From Atriophallophorus winterbourni (lineage: Eukaryota > Platyhelminthes > Trematoda > Plagiorchiida > Microphallidae), in NCBI GenBank assembly GCA_013407085.1, contig JACCGJ010006000.1:59648-123647 (forward strand): a DNA stretch of 64,000 nt, read 5' to 3'. Each line of letters begins with the position of its first letter. The first letter of the stretch is position 1. Position numbers and translations under genes: made by a program. Positions 31,835 through 43,739 of the stretch are shown piece after piece. The notes beneath the pieces are model-generated. The model ran no database searches, was not told where the DNA came from, and was given only the letters and a program-made list of their open reading frames with translations.

Positions 31835-34800
31835 GGTGGGGCGTGGGCTGGTGCGATCCGAGACATCAATGAAGCCAGCTAATCCACCTTTGGAGCCAGC
31901 CGCACAAAACTAAAAAGTAAGTAAGTACTTCGGTGAATGCCGACGATAGATGTACATCATAATCTAATGAATTTTTATGTTCTACAGCATTTAAACTGAC
32001 TAAACAGTCAGATTCGGGAGGAGCAATCTCTCCTGCAGCGCTTGCAACGATAGGAAGAACTCGGTAGTGGGCTGTCAGATGCAAGCCGGTGGCGTGAACC
32101 AGAAAATTCATGCGGTTGTGATGAACGTTAATGGCCGATTCGACCAAACGAGGCTAACTAAATGCTCTATCTCATGAAGTGAGGAGGGGAGTTTGATCGT
32201 ATTGGGTGAGGCACGTGCATCCATGACTGCGACATTTCAATTGTCTCACTACATATCATGGCACCTCTTTATCTCCTATTGTTCACTGACATCGCATTCG
32301 TCTCATTAAATTGAATGACCTCCATTCCACATAAACTGGCAGCATTTATCTACCCCAAAGTACTCACCGGTCTGGGTTACGCACCACACTGCCTAAGCAC
32401 TGTGCAATTCTTCGACATACTTAGAATTTCATTGCATGCCGTTAACATTTTTCGTTTCATGTAAAGTTTTAATTATGAAGAGATATGGAAAAAGTTTCGA
32501 TTGACCGTTAACGATTTGAGGCTACGTTTTTTAGTGGTGAAATTATTTTAATATTTAGAAATCTGTGTGTCAAATTAAAGCCAGTTTTTTCTAGTTTAAC
32601 TGATAAGGAAATAGTTGTTGGATGTTTGTTATCAATAGTGCATGAGGATGAAGTAACATTTTAAGGTAATACAGTTAAAAAATCCATCGACACATGTATA
32701 AACATGCTTCTGATTGGGATATCGGGTCATCTTTATTCTACATTGGGTTCAACTTTTAACTTTTCAACATTTTTAATATTCGCATGCATAAAAATGCTGC
32801 TAACACATTTTAAACATTTTTTTATAATTTGTTTGTGCTTTTAATGCACACACGTTTTAAAGCCAGTGATTTTCTCGTTTCGAATACATTATTCTTTATA
32901 TTATTTTGCTTATTGTCTATATTATTTTGCATTCCTTTCTGTTAGAAACATTTAGATATTTCTACGGATACTGTATAAAGATTGTATATTATACTTCGAA
33001 CTACCAGTGCTCCGTTTTCAATGTGCTTGCTGTGAATTGTGATTGTGAGATTTATCATGTTTCGAGATAATAACAGAAAACCAAACATTTCCAGCTGAGC
33101 CATCTAAGTTATTCGAGTTAACATCAACTTGTTTCTTCAATCGTTCAACCCAAATTAAATCCGATTCATTAGAGTGTAATGAACTACATATATAAATTTA
33201 TTTTTGTTATTGTGTAATTTAGCGTTGAAACTTAATAGTTTATTAACATCTCGTTTTATGTAACCTGATATATCGATATTTCACAAACGCGCTATTTTTG
33301 CAAAACAATTTAGATACTTTTGTTCGGTTTACAATAAAAATAATGCAACGGTTGCCTAATTCATTCAACCGAAGCGTACATGCTAATCTCTCGTGCTCAA
33401 ACTGTCACTGGATTCAAGTGAGTGCGGAGGTGACGCTGTTGCGCAAAATCGCATTCCGATTTGAAGAAAGTGTGCATCATGTACAGGCTAGCGAAGGAAA
33501 CTAAACGCTCCACCACATATAGTGAGAAAGGGAGCTACGTGTAAATTATTGGTCCATCTCACAATGCTTGATAGGCTACTCAACGCGCAATCTCATGCAG
33601 AAATATTTATGAGTGATACGCTACATCATAGTTCAAAACTCTCCATAAATTTCAGGCAGCTTCACTAACGTAACGCTTTTCATGATGCACAATAACCTAT
33701 GGCAGCAACATTCCACACGCATCAATGTATGACACGTCTTTATCTTGTTACATGGAATGAAATCGCATTTTTTTGAAATTTGTTTTGTTTCAGTGAAGCT
33801 TGTATTCATCGCCGGAGGCATGAGATGACAACGCCTGGAAAAGAGATAGGTATAGAATTCAGGTCGACTCGCCCCAATAATTACTCTTCGATGTTCGGAT
33901 GGAATAGTGGTTACTAGGAAACCATAAAAACCATCAACTTATTGGAATTGGAAAAATAAACATAGCAAATTATATCACGGTTTACGCGAAGCAACATATC
34001 AGATGTCAAATAAACTAATTGTATGACTGGCAACCAATCAAAAGTCTTCCTGTCAATACGCCAAATGCTTCAAGGTAGTCGTACAACCTTATCCACTTGC
34101 AAGATCAATGCGCGTTGCCTTAGGCAACTAGTTTCTTTGGTTCAAAATTCTATGCAATCAAGTCTGACTACTTTATTATTATATTGAAATTACAGGTTGT
34201 ATATTATAGCCCACTCTTCACCTGAAATACAGCTATTCTCATCTTCTAAATCCAGGTTTCTATGGTGAGCTTAATTAATAACGAAATACATTGCTAAACC
34301 TGAATGAATCAATGTTTTGGATTATCAATATATAACTATGCATCAATGCCATTATTGCCACGTTTCATTGAAACCTAAGAATTGTAGCACATTTACTTAT
34401 ACTCTTGTACAACCTTATACGTATTATAGCCCAATTTTAACTTCAGATTCAGTTATTTTTTCATAATATAGGTTTTAATTGTGAGCAATTCGCCTGAAAA
34501 AATCGAAACTTTGAAAATGGTTATCATTGTTTCCGTAATCAAGATTCTTTGATAAGCAAATTTATAAGAAAAGACAAAAAATTCGAAACATAAAATATTA
34601 ATTTTTGTGATAAGCTATTTATAAATTTGTTTCGTTTCCACGTTTTATAGGGTCTAGACATTATTAAAACATGAAACGTTTAGCACATATAACTATAAAT
34701 ATTCTATATCTTTAAGCATATTATATCCACAAGTTTTTTAAAATAAATTTATCCAGGTCCAGGTATATTTTCTTGAAACCCTAGGACTTGTAGTAAACTG

Positions 34801-35285
34801 AACAATACTTATTTGTATCGATTAAATCGTTTCATAGCCCACTCTTCACTTCAAATATATTTATCATTATATTCATAATCATATTCCAAGGCTGCCACGG
34901 CCAGGGCGGTTTTGAGGATAAGCTTCCAATTCCAAACTCTAATGGCGCACGTGTCATATAGCCTCTGACAACCAAATTTGGCTCCTAACCTGCATGCGTG
35001 GTTTCGTGTAACCCGGTGGAACTGCTTCTACTCACAGGAGAAATTCGAATATGCAAGACGAAGGAAATTCTATTTTTGCCTTTCGTGCGACAAGTGAATT
35101 TATATCGATTTAAAATTTCACATAAAAATATTTTTAATTGCAAAGTTAAACATGAATACGATTAATTATATTCGAATTACTTGGGTTGAATTTTAAACCT
35201 TGTAATGTCATGTTGCGTTGTTGACCAAGTTTTAATTCATCAGGGATTATCAATAGAAATCAGGTAAAAATGTCTGTTGTTGATT
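31835..35285. other. AT-rich mosaic without genes; diverged block copies
   Basis: 31840-32150 has an unrecognised minus-strand frame. 32930-33280 is a diverged plus-oriented copy of block A (compare 55797-56160, about 75% by eye). 34199-34890 has three diverged occurrences of an ATAGCCCA..CTTCA motif. 35100-35285 resembles block C at 54680-54880 and is the site where the mag gypsy inserted. No convincing coding region. Confidence 0.5.
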
Positions 35286-35290
35286 ATTTT
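35286..35290. other. Target-site duplication ATTTT, left
   Basis: ATTTT precedes the 5' LTR and follows the 3' LTR at 39947-39951. Confidence 0.85.
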
Positions 35291-35510
35291 TGTTGTATAG
35301 ACGCGGAGCGAACTATCGATCAACCATCAATCACGATCGATCGTAAGTGCATATTGTGATTATTGTTCAGTGTACAAACATTGTGATATTCACTCGCTCC
35401 CTGATATTGTGATTATTCATTCATTCATTCGGTTAATACACGAGTTCGAGTTCGGTTGTGTTTTGTCGAACCCACGGCTGGGCCAGTGCAATACTCTTAC
35501 AGTTATAACA
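35291..35510 (+). repeat. 5' LTR of mag-clade gypsy
   Basis: 220 bp, TG...CA, nearly identical to 39726-39946. Contains a CATTCATTCATTC microsatellite. Confidence 0.95.
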
Positions 35511-35512
35511 AT

Positions 35513-35530
35513 TGGCGACGGGGTGCGGAA
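35513..35530 (+). promoter_or_regulatory. Primer-binding site, probably tRNA-Ser
   Basis: TGGCGACGGGGTGCGGAA starts two bases after the LTR. TGGCGACG is complementary to a tRNA ending CGTCGCCA, as animal tRNA-Ser(GCU) does. The match beyond eight bases cannot be verified here. Confidence 0.7.
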
Positions 35531-35532
35531 CG

Positions 35533-38500
35533 ATGTCAGTGCCAATGGAATTCTTGGAAAAAGTGCTTAATAAACAGGCGCAGATGTTTGAAGAGTTAAT
35601 ACAACGAATGACATCCCATACATCCAACGGTCAAAGTTCGGGACAATCTATTGACAGTTTACTGCAAAACATCAACGAATTCCATTATCAGCCAGATGAA
35701 GGGGTTACATTCGAGTCCTGGTACCGAAGATACGAAGATATGTTCATGGTTGATTGTGCAAAGCTAGATGAGGAGACTCGTGTGCGAATGTTGTTACGGA
35801 AGTTGGGGCCAGTGGAACATGAAAAATATTGCAATTTTATTCTTCCAAAATGTCCGAAAGATTTCAGTTTGATACAAACCATTGAATGCCTCAGCAGCAT
35901 TTTTGGCGAACGTTCATCCTTGTTCAATATCAGATACAACTGTATGCAAATCACAAAGGGAGTTGATGAAGATATCATAACATACACTGGCAGAGTAAAT
36001 CAGCAGTGCGAACGTTTTAAACTAAAAAAGCTTACAGAGAACGCTTTCAAAAATCTGATATTTGTTTGTGGATTGCAGTCCCCCAATGATTATGAGTTAC
36101 GGAAAAAAGTTTTATCAAAGCTGGAAGCCGACCCCGACATGACATTACAGAGTGTCAGTGAGGAATGTCAGAAATTGCTGAATCTAAAGCATGATTCTAA
36201 GATGATAGAACAGCATGCATGGCCGCCAGTCTCAAATATAAATGCGATTAAATCTGATGAGAGAATCAATCCAGAATGTCGATGCAACAGATTACAACAG
36301 ATCAAACCCGGAAGTGCATGTCGGCACTGTGGAATGCTGCACTACGAACAATTTTGCAGATATAAGAAATACAGGTGTCACAATTGCGGAATGGTTGGTC
36401 ATATAAAGAAAGCGTGCCGCGGAACCTTTTCGAAGCTAATGACAAGTAAACCAAACAGCATAAGAAACAGAAGTATTTCAAATCTGGTTTTCACAACCAC
36501 CGGGGTAAACGCAGTGACTCAAAGGAAGTACATAAGCATTCGTATAAACGGGATTCTGATAAAACTGCAACTAGATACGGCTTCTGACATTACAATAATC
36601 TCCAAAGCAACGTGGCAACAATTAGGATGCCCAAAATATGAAGAAACAAACCATACTGCCAGATCAGCATCTGGAGAACAGTTCAGTTTCGTGGGTAAGC
36701 TACAATGTAACTTTTCATTTCGTGGCGTTCATTCAAATGGTTATTGTTACATTACGGAACTCGATTTTTTGAATTTACTTGGAATTGACTGGATCAGTAA
36801 ACTTAATTTATGGAGTTTTCCAATTTTGGATATTTGCGAACCATCTAGCGTCAATAACCCATCATGTTCAGATTATAATGTTTCACTGCTAAATAACCTG
36901 AATCAATCTACCATCACTTCACACTTGATGAACACATACCCTCAAGTATTTTCAAACACACTCGGACGATGTAACAAGATAAAAGCAGCTTTATATATTC
37001 GCTCGGGAAGTCGACCAGTTTTTCGACCTAAACGTCCAGTTCCATATGCTTCCATAGAAACTGTCACTGCGGAGTTGGATCGACTAGAAAGCATAGGGGT
37101 GATAAGTCCAGTCTCTTACTCTGCGTGGGCAGCCCCTATAGTTACTGCCAGAAAACCGAACGGAACCGTGCGAATATGTGCCGATTTTTCAACTGGACTC
37201 AATGAGGCACTGGAAACTCATCAATACCCACTACCAATTCCAGAAGACTTATTCGCGAAACTGAATGGTGGACAAGTTTTTTCTAAGATCGATTTTTCTG
37301 ATGCATACTTACAAGTCGAGGTTCAGGATGAATGTAAAGAACTCTTGACTATAAACACTCATAAAGGTCTGTATCGCTACAATCGACTGCCATTTGGAGT
37401 TAAATGTGCCCCAGCCATATTCCAGCAACTGATGGACACAATGTTGTCAGGTCTTGATTTTGCGATGGCATATCTTGATGACGTGATTATTGTCAGCCGT
37501 ACAAAACAAGAACATTTAAATCATTTGGAGGTTGTATTTCAACGCTTAGCTGAATATGGATTTCATGTTAAGTGTGAAAAATGTTCATTCGGTATGCCTG
37601 AAATTACATATTTGGGAACGGTCATAGATAGCAAGGGCAGAAGGCCAGATCCGTCGAAGATCGCTTCCATCGAAAAAATGCCGGCACCTTCAAATAAAGC
37701 AACCCTACAGTCGTTTCTGGGTTTGGTTAATTACTATCACAACTTTGTACCCAAGATGTATGAATTACGAGCGCCACTCAATAATCTACTTACGCAGACT
37801 GCTAAGTGGGAATGGTCGAACGAATGTCAACGGTCATTTGAACGAATAAAGGAAGTCCTAAAATCTGATCTTCTGCTGACGCATTATGACCCTAGACTAC
37901 CCATGATAGTGGCGGCCGACGCTTCGGAATACGGAATTGGTGCAGTCTTACTACACAAAATGCCTGACGGTACACAAAAGGCTGTGCAACATGTATCTCG
38001 TTCATTAACCACACCAGAAAAGAACTACAGCCAAATAGAAAAAGAAGGGTTAGCAATAGTGTTTGCAGTTCGAAAATTTCACAAAATGCTTCACGGCCGG
38101 AAGTTCACTCTATGTACCGACCATAAACCACTTCTTTCAATCTTCGGAGTTAAAAGTGGGGTCCCAGTTCACACAGCCAATCGATTACAACGCTGGGCCA
38201 CGATACTCATTGGATATGATTTCACTCTCAAGTTCGTAAATACCAAGAGTTTCGGGCACGCAGATGCGTTGTCAAGACTAATCTCAATGCATAGTAACAA
38301 TAATCCAGAAGAAGAAATAATAATTGCTAACATCACGGATGAAAATGATCAGGACACATACGCAATCTTTAAACAAGCTTTGGAACAAATACCAATCACG
38401 TTTGATCGAGTCAGCCAAGAGGCATCAAAAGATGAAACGATTCAAACAGTCCTGCAGTATATGAAGTGTGGTTGGCCTGCCGTATTGACTGATAAAAAAC

Positions 38501-39027
38501 TGAAGGAGTTTTCAAAAAGGAGATTTGCTCTCACCGACGTTCAAGGATGCCTTATGATGCAGAATCGTGTGGTTATCCCTGAAGTCTTACAGGAAGAGGT
38601 ACTTAAACAGTTCCACATGGGCCATCCAGGAATCAGTCGCATGAAAAGCATTGCCCGAAGTTACGCTTACTGGCCGTTTATGGACCAACAAATAGAAACA
38701 TTTGTCAGAGAATGTCACAGTTGTTGCATGACCGCTAAAATGCCTCGAAAATGTGAGCTCAGCCCTTGGCCAATACCAGAAGGCCCATGGTTACGAATCC
38801 ACATTGATTTTGCAGGTCCGATTGATGATATATATTACTTCGTCATTGTTGATGCGTATTCAAAGTGGCCTGAAGTGTTTCCAATGAGAGTTGCTTCGAC
38901 TCAATCGGTGCTGTCAACTCTAAAAAATCTATTTTCGAAATTTGGAGTGCCCGAGACGATTGTGTCCGACAACGGCTCACAATTTACATCTTCTGAGTTT
39001 GAGCAGTTTTGCAGCTCGCGGCAATAA
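35533..39027 (+). CDS. Gag-pol polyprotein (gag, protease, RT, RNase H, integrase start)
   Basis: Starts at ATG 35533, since TTG at 35512 lies in the primer site. Gag is about residues 1-300 with two knuckles: CRHCGMLHYEQFC (about 263) and CHNCGMVGHIKKAC (about 282). Protease active site LDTASD is near 347. RT catalytic YLDDV is at 647-651, preceded by LPFGVKCAPAIFQQLMD. RNase H has AADASEYG (Asp 796), TDHKPLL and GHADALSR. Integrase has the zinc region (FHMGHPGI, CHSCC), first Asp in HIDFAGP (1092) and second in VSDNGSQF (1146). The frame ends at 39025-39027 before the third catalytic residue. The rest of integrase continues in the next frame (39009-39701), consistent with loss of one base. 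Gag and pol are in one frame, as in several mag elements. Confidence 0.93.
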   Translation: MSVPMEFLEKVLNKQAQMFEELIQRMTSHTSNGQSSGQSIDSLLQNINEFHYQPDEGVTFESWYRRYEDMFMVDCAKLDEETRVRMLLRKLGPVEHEKYCNFILPKCPKDFSLIQTIECLSSIFGERSSLFNIRYNCMQITKGVDEDIITYTGRVNQQCERFKLKKLTENAFKNLIFVCGLQSPNDYELRKKVLSKLEADPDMTLQSVSEECQKLLNLKHDSKMIEQHAWPPVSNINAIKSDERINPECRCNRLQQIKPGSACRHCGMLHYEQFCRYKKYRCHNCGMVGHIKKACRGTFSKLMTSKPNSIRNRSISNLVFTTTGVNAVTQRKYISIRINGILIKLQLDTASDITIISKATWQQLGCPKYEETNHTARSASGEQFSFVGKLQCNFSFRGVHSNGYCYITELDFLNLLGIDWISKLNLWSFPILDICEPSSVNNPSCSDYNVSLLNNLNQSTITSHLMNTYPQVFSNTLGRCNKIKAALYIRSGSRPVFRPKRPVPYASIETVTAELDRLESIGVISPVSYSAWAAPIVTARKPNGTVRICADFSTGLNEALETHQYPLPIPEDLFAKLNGGQVFSKIDFSDAYLQVEVQDECKELLTINTHKGLYRYNRLPFGVKCAPAIFQQLMDTMLSGLDFAMAYLDDVIIVSRTKQEHLNHLEVVFQRLAEYGFHVKCEKCSFGMPEITYLGTVIDSKGRRPDPSKIASIEKMPAPSNKATLQSFLGLVNYYHNFVPKMYELRAPLNNLLTQTAKWEWSNECQRSFERIKEVLKSDLLLTHYDPRLPMIVAADASEYGIGAVLLHKMPDGTQKAVQHVSRSLTTPEKNYSQIEKEGLAIVFAVRKFHKMLHGRKFTLCTDHKPLLSIFGVKSGVPVHTANRLQRWATILIGYDFTLKFVNTKSFGHADALSRLISMHSNNNPEEEIIIANITDENDQDTYAIFKQALEQIPITFDRVSQEASKDETIQTVLQYMKCGWPAVLTDKKLKEFSKRRFALTDVQGCLMMQNRVVIPEVLQEEVLKQFHMGHPGISRMKSIARSYAYWPFMDQQIETFVRECHSCCMTAKMPRKCELSPWPIPEGPWLRIHIDFAGPIDDIYYFVIVDAYSKWPEVFPMRVASTQSVLSTLKNLFSKFGVPETIVSDNGSQFTSSEFEQFCSSRQ

Positions 39028-39701
39028 ATCATGTCTGTTCGCCAGCCTACCACCCTCAGTCAAATGGACAGGTTGAAAGATTTGTGGATACATTGAAGCG
39101 AGCAATAGCCAAAGCAAAGTTGGATGGAACGTGTCATGACTTCTTGAATACATTCTTATTATCGTACAGATCAACACCCATACACGCCAATAACGATAAC
39201 AGGTCGCCAGCAGAACTATTTCTGGGAAGGAAGTTAAGGCAGACATTGGATGCCATGAAACCAGTAACTGTGCGACAATCGGAATATAGTCATAAGATGA
39301 AACATCAATTTAACAAACATCATTGTGCAAAACAGAGAAGTTTTGAAATTGGGGATAGAGTCTATGTACGTAATATGCGATACAATATGGAAGATTGGTT
39401 ACCAGGAACAATAGTCAAGAAAGTCGGAAAAGTTATATACAAAGTACAAGTTGGTAACCTAATATGGACACGCCATGTCAATCATTTGAGACCGCGAAAC
39501 GGTAAAGTGGCGAAGGCAAATTCCCCCTCGGATACGATCCCACTTGAGATTTTAACCGAAACCCGACCACAACCTCATAACGAAGTACCCAACAATACGC
39601 CACATACAACACGCCGTTTTTCAACTCGGAACAGGCAACCGGTCACTCGTTTATCCGTCAACCCGCGATACCCACGTTATGAATCAATCGTCCCAAGTTG
39701 A
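39009..39701 (+). pseudogene. Integrase C-terminal part, separated by a frameshift
   Basis: Continues pol in the -1 frame: INHVCSPAYHPQSNGQVERF holds the catalytic Glu. ELFLGRKLRQTLDAMKP, the FEIGDRVYVRN SH3-like fold and TRHVNHLRPRNG follow. It has no start codon of its own and overlaps the main frame by 19 bases. No convincing slippery site lies at the overlap, so I read it as a mutation, not programmed frameshifting. The tail ends 12 bases before the purine tract. Confidence 0.88.
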
Positions 39702-39713
39702 TTTTTTTTTGCT

Positions 39714-39725
39714 AAAAGAGGGAGG
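39714..39725 (+). promoter_or_regulatory. Polypurine tract of mag gypsy
   Basis: AAAAGAGGGAGG, twelve purines ending exactly at the 3' LTR; primes plus-strand synthesis. Confidence 0.88.
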
Positions 39726-39946
39726 TGTTGTATAGACGCGGAGCGAACTATCGATCAACCATCAATCACGATCGATCGTAAGTGCATATTGTGATTATTG
39801 TTCAGTGTACAAACATTGTGATATTCACTCGCTCCCTGATATTGTGATTATTCATTCATTCATTCGGTTAATACACGAGTTCGAGTTCGGTTGTGTTTTC
39901 TGTCGAACCCACGGCTGGGCCAGTGCAATACTATACAGTTATAACA
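39726..39946 (+). repeat. 3' LTR of mag-clade gypsy
   Basis: 221 bp. Followed by ATTTT (39947-39951), the right-hand target duplication. Confidence 0.95.
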
Positions 39947-40205
39947 ATTTTTAAGGATTACACGTGTACTGATGAATTTCAACGAACTATTTCACAAAAT
40001 GTTCAACAGATATTTTTTCTTGGCAACACTCAATGTTTTCGCATATCGAGGATCATTATGCAAAGATTTGTCACCTCATCTCACATAATATAAATCTAAA
40101 AATAGTCGTTAGATATTTCACGAATATATATTTGTTGCAAGTTCTTTTATGTATTAAGCATTGCCGATTAAATAACATTTGCTCAATGTTCGCTGTGAAC
40201 AACCA

Positions 40206-41105
40206 CAAACAATTCAATTCAATTTAATGGTCCAAAAAGCACATAGCTTTACAAAAACCACAGAATAATATGCGAAATACAATTAACATAGGTAGTAATT
40301 CAGGAATCACGTAAAAATACATAGGGCAAAATTGTTTATGTATGTACAGTTTACTTGGATGCATGGGTTCAAAGCCTTTATGATGCAGAATATATTGTTT
40401 TAATGTTTGGATTGGTCGGCATGAAGTTGTCCAAGTTCAATTTAAATATATCGAAGTTGGATGAATGTGCAACGTTACGGGGTAGGGAGTTCCAAGTAAA
40501 ACATACACGTACAGAATTAAAAAACCTTCGATAGTTATAGTTATGACTCGGGCTCGTTCGTGGTGGTAGTCGTGTGAATAGATGATTCGCGGGATGGTTG
40601 GGGGTATGCTGTATATTGTACATAAGAATCAAGTCGCCTCTAAGACGGCGGTAGCGAGAGTCGAAGAGATTGAGGCTTGTAATTCGATCTTCGTATTGTT
40701 CATGCTTTAAACCACGTACGAGCTTGGTGGGTTGATGATATATTCTCTGCAAGAGGCTGATATCCTTCTGTAGCCAGAGATCAAGCCTGAACCGCATACT
40801 CCATGGTTGGTCTTAAGTACGTATTTATTATTTGATGAACAGTTTGCTTCGTGAAACTACTGAACACGCGTTTTAGCAGAAGCAGTACTCTTTTCATAGA
40901 CAGCTGTGGCGTTTGTGACGGTTTCAACGTGCTGCTCACCCACAAACTCAAGTCCTTCCCCTCGTCAGTGATTTCAAGAATATGGGAACCAAGAGTGTGG
41001 GAGAACTCGAAATGTCTTCCAACAGTCAATACATAGCATTTACTAAAATTAAAAGGTAGTTCATTTCTGACTGACCATTCCTGTAAGGCATCGAGGTCCA
41101 GCTAA
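40206..41105 (-). pseudogene. 5'-truncated CR1-like LINE
   Basis: The minus strand reads FSHTLGSHILEITDEGKDLS, QIINTYLRPTMEYAVQ and, after a frame change, DISLLQRIYHQPTKLVRGLK, LNLFDSRYRRLRGDLI, VCFTWNSLPRNV, ending near 40378. This is the RT connection, thumb and C-terminus. The 3' UTR ends at 40206-40250 with CAATTCAATTTAATGGTCC and AAAAAGCACATAG on the plus strand, the family terminus. The upstream truncation point near 41105 abuts segment G'. Confidence 0.8.
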
Positions 41106-41112
41106 AGCTGGC

Positions 41113-41987
41113 TAACCGCCTCGCCTCGAAAAAGCTAAGTGGCGTGTAGTCGGGCTGGTAAGGACCTTGTCTGATAGGTTTAGTGTTATGCGAAAGTGCT
41201 GATGGTTGGGGCTACCGGGTGGGATGGAAACAAGCGTCGGTAATCCGTGCAAGGCATGTGCTGTAGGTTGTTGGCGGATATAAGTAAATAATTGATGTAC
41301 AAGTGGTTATTATCCCAAATGGCGTGGTTGCCATGAGAGTTTCATGCTGCATGTATCCACTGTTTTTTGGCCATACGAATGTTTCGTGAGAAACTTAGCG
41401 CTAGCATGGATACCAGGATGGGAAAGATTGTGTATGTTAAGAATAATGCGCCGTCTAAATGCAGATCGGATAAGAAGTCGAAGGCCGCCTTGCGATAAGA
41501 CGCAAAGGTCATAGCCCCTGCCATCAGGCAAAGGAAGAAGTGTGATATCGAGTCCCTGAGCTGTTTTATGCCGGCATCAGTAGCTTCCGATTTCGCTGAG
41601 GTCGAGGGAGAGTGGCAACTCTATCACACTCGTTGTAGATAATGAGTCAGTGATAGGAATTGGAGCACGTGAGATATACTGTATGTCAATCGTGAACTAA
41701 ATGAAAACATTTTGGTGCGTAGTCTCTCTAGGAGAATACTTACCCGAATATCTGTTCATTGATGAACGAGGGGCTTATAAACAGTGAATACGGTAAACTG
41801 TCTTTCCTGATAATGTGTTCAAACCATCCGTGAGTCTTGCCCCATAGGTTTTACCTGTCTGACCCTCAGCCATCCTAGTCACAAGGCGATGGACCCTTTA
41901 GAGACATGCAATATCCTTTTTTAAGTACGATGCCCAGGATTGAAAGCAGTATTATAAGGAAGGCTGAACGACTACTTTTTATAAGGG
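41113..41987 (-). repeat. Segment G' and end of R' (inverted partner of about 24850-25735)
   Basis: The complement matches left segment G, including the gypsy zinc-domain frame (41310-41531, minus strand). It is contiguous with 50894-51765 once the BEL dimer is removed: the junction reads ACTACTTTTTAT, AAGGG, then CAT.AAATG, as in the uninterrupted copies at 24850 and 31685. Confidence 0.85.
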
Positions 41988-42449
41988 TGTAAAGTACAAT
42001 AGAGTACTTTTAGGGACGATATCCAAATTGCTCGGAATTGCTTTCTATACTCGATTCAAACCCGGTTAGAGATACGCGCAGAATTGTCCAATCAATGCAA
42101 AACCAATATATTTGCAAACAATTGCTCTATAAAAATGCGGTACTAAAACAATATACAATAATATACAAAATACCTCAACACTGAAGATCCAGGAATAATT
42201 TCAATAACAATTAAGAGCGTCTATGGGCGGAAAATATGGCGCAAGTCCAATCAAGTAAATTGCGAACCAACAAAATGGCGGGAAAGATTAAAACGAAATA
42301 AGAAGAGGAAGTACGAAGTAAGGAATCTTTCAGGAAAGTAAATGTTAGCAACAAAAAAATAAATGTGTACAATTCGATAGAAGCACAAAAAAATTGGAAT
42401 CCAGGCAGGCCAAAATTTACTAAACTTAAATGTGAAATTCACATTTACA
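41988..42449 (-). repeat. BEL LTR 1 (3' end of the dimer)
   Basis: 462 bp. On the minus strand it starts TGTAAATGTG and ends GTACTTTACA. Confidence 0.93.
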
Positions 42450-43512
42450 CTGCCCCCCGGAAGCCACTCAGCTTCAAAACATATTTTTTAACACATATCC
42501 ATAGTTCGCTATACTTCGAATAAGTAGACAAACGTTCCTATCTACCGTACATTTTTGCCAATTCTAAAATGCTACAATGAGACTATGTACAAAATTGTTA
42601 ACTACTCATTAGTAGTTGAAATTCACAAAAATAGATGACCACAATGTAATTTTTTACCAGCGAGAAAGTAGAAACAGCATGTCAATCATCAAGGCATGGG
42701 CATAACCACACAAGACTTGTACCTCATAAGCAATTGTTATGTGCTGCTGGCTTAGTTTCCGGAGACAATAAGCCCAAACCATCTATAAGCAATTTGCATG
42801 TCAATAGCACATGCGCTATGGGCCGTAGCTGCTTAATATTCCACAACGGAAGTCATTGCTCTATGGAAACCTTTTCAAATTTGCATTCACGAGCCCTCTA
42901 TATTGTCAAATGTTGCCAAAGTAATTTAAGTTGCATGAGCAAAGCATAGGAGGCAGCTTTGTCACGTTCGGCCATTCGCACCGGCGCATGCAGGTGTCAG
43001 GTTGTCCTGGCTTAAGCCGCGCAACCATTATCCAGTTGGACTTGGACCAACACGTATTTACGTGTTTGTGATGATCATGGGTCTCAAAGGATGCATCACG
43101 CATGTAGGTGTATGCTCCTTAGTCCATTATCGCCGGATGCTAACATGCATGTGCAAGTGCTCCGTGGCTGTATACAATGAATACATCACGCATAGCGTAT
43201 GTATCATGGCCTGCGATATTTTTTATAGGATAAGGAGCTTTTGGCGACTAATGGCTGGAACAATCTTTGACAACCTGTTACACTGTCCCGGTTATGAAAG
43301 CATGATATGTAACGATCGACAAGGGCCAGCCATAATGCATTTCTCATATGCAACTTTCAAAAATGCACAATGTATGAATAGTGCACATGTCCACAATACG
43401 TCATGGCAACATTTTCTATTAACCCGAAGTATCTATAACCATAATCCAATTTGTCTCCGAGGTACATGGTGTGTTATGCGCCATCACCAATGATCAACAT
43501 CCTGATTACTTT

Positions 43513-43698
43513 CTACTCGTCTACTACCCCCTCTAGAAGACAGAGGGATCGAACGTCCCTCCTCAAAGACCCTTCAGCAGTTTTAATTGTCACCTGTCTC
43601 ACCAGACCGTCGGACCCTGGAAGGGTATCGATTACCAAGCCCATAGGCCATTTACCTCTGGGACAATTTACCTTAGTTAGAAGCACTAAATCTCCTAC
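43513..43698 (-). pseudogene. BEL integrase C-terminal DUF5641 remnant, copy A
   Basis: Counterpart of 47735-47920, offset by 4222 bp, with a few substitutions. Same junction to the RT start. Confidence 0.8.
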
Positions 43699-43739
43699 CC
43701 TGAGGTTTCGCTTTGGCTTCAGCCACTTGCCGGTTATTT

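Larger units (their letters stand above)
35291..39946 (+). mobile_element. Nearly intact mag-clade gypsy LTR retrotransposon, 4656 bp
   Basis: LTRs 35291-35510 and 39726-39946 start TGTTGTATAG and end TAACA. They differ only by a 2-bp insertion (GTTTTGTCG versus GTTTTCTGTCG) and one small change near the end (CTCTTAC versus CTATAC), so insertion is recent. A primer site, polypurine tract and 5-bp ATTTT duplication are all present. One long gag-pol frame is broken once, late in integrase. The two zinc knuckles, RT and integrase motifs fit the mag/K02A2.6 clade. It is inserted in a diverged copy of block C and is the best-preserved LTR element in the window. Confidence 0.95.

Noticed and set aside
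35512..35533. Start of the mag gag-pol at TTG 35512
   Set aside because: This lies in the primer-binding site. The first ATG at 35533 is the sensible start.
39001..39030. Programmed -1 frameshift in the mag gypsy integrase
   Set aside because: It falls in the middle of the integrase core, not at a gag-pol border, and no convincing slippery heptamer lies at the overlap. A one-base deletion explains it.
38900..39250. Minus-strand frame 38977-39246 as an overlapping gene
   Set aside because: It is opposite the well-supported integrase coding sequence and has no recognised domain.
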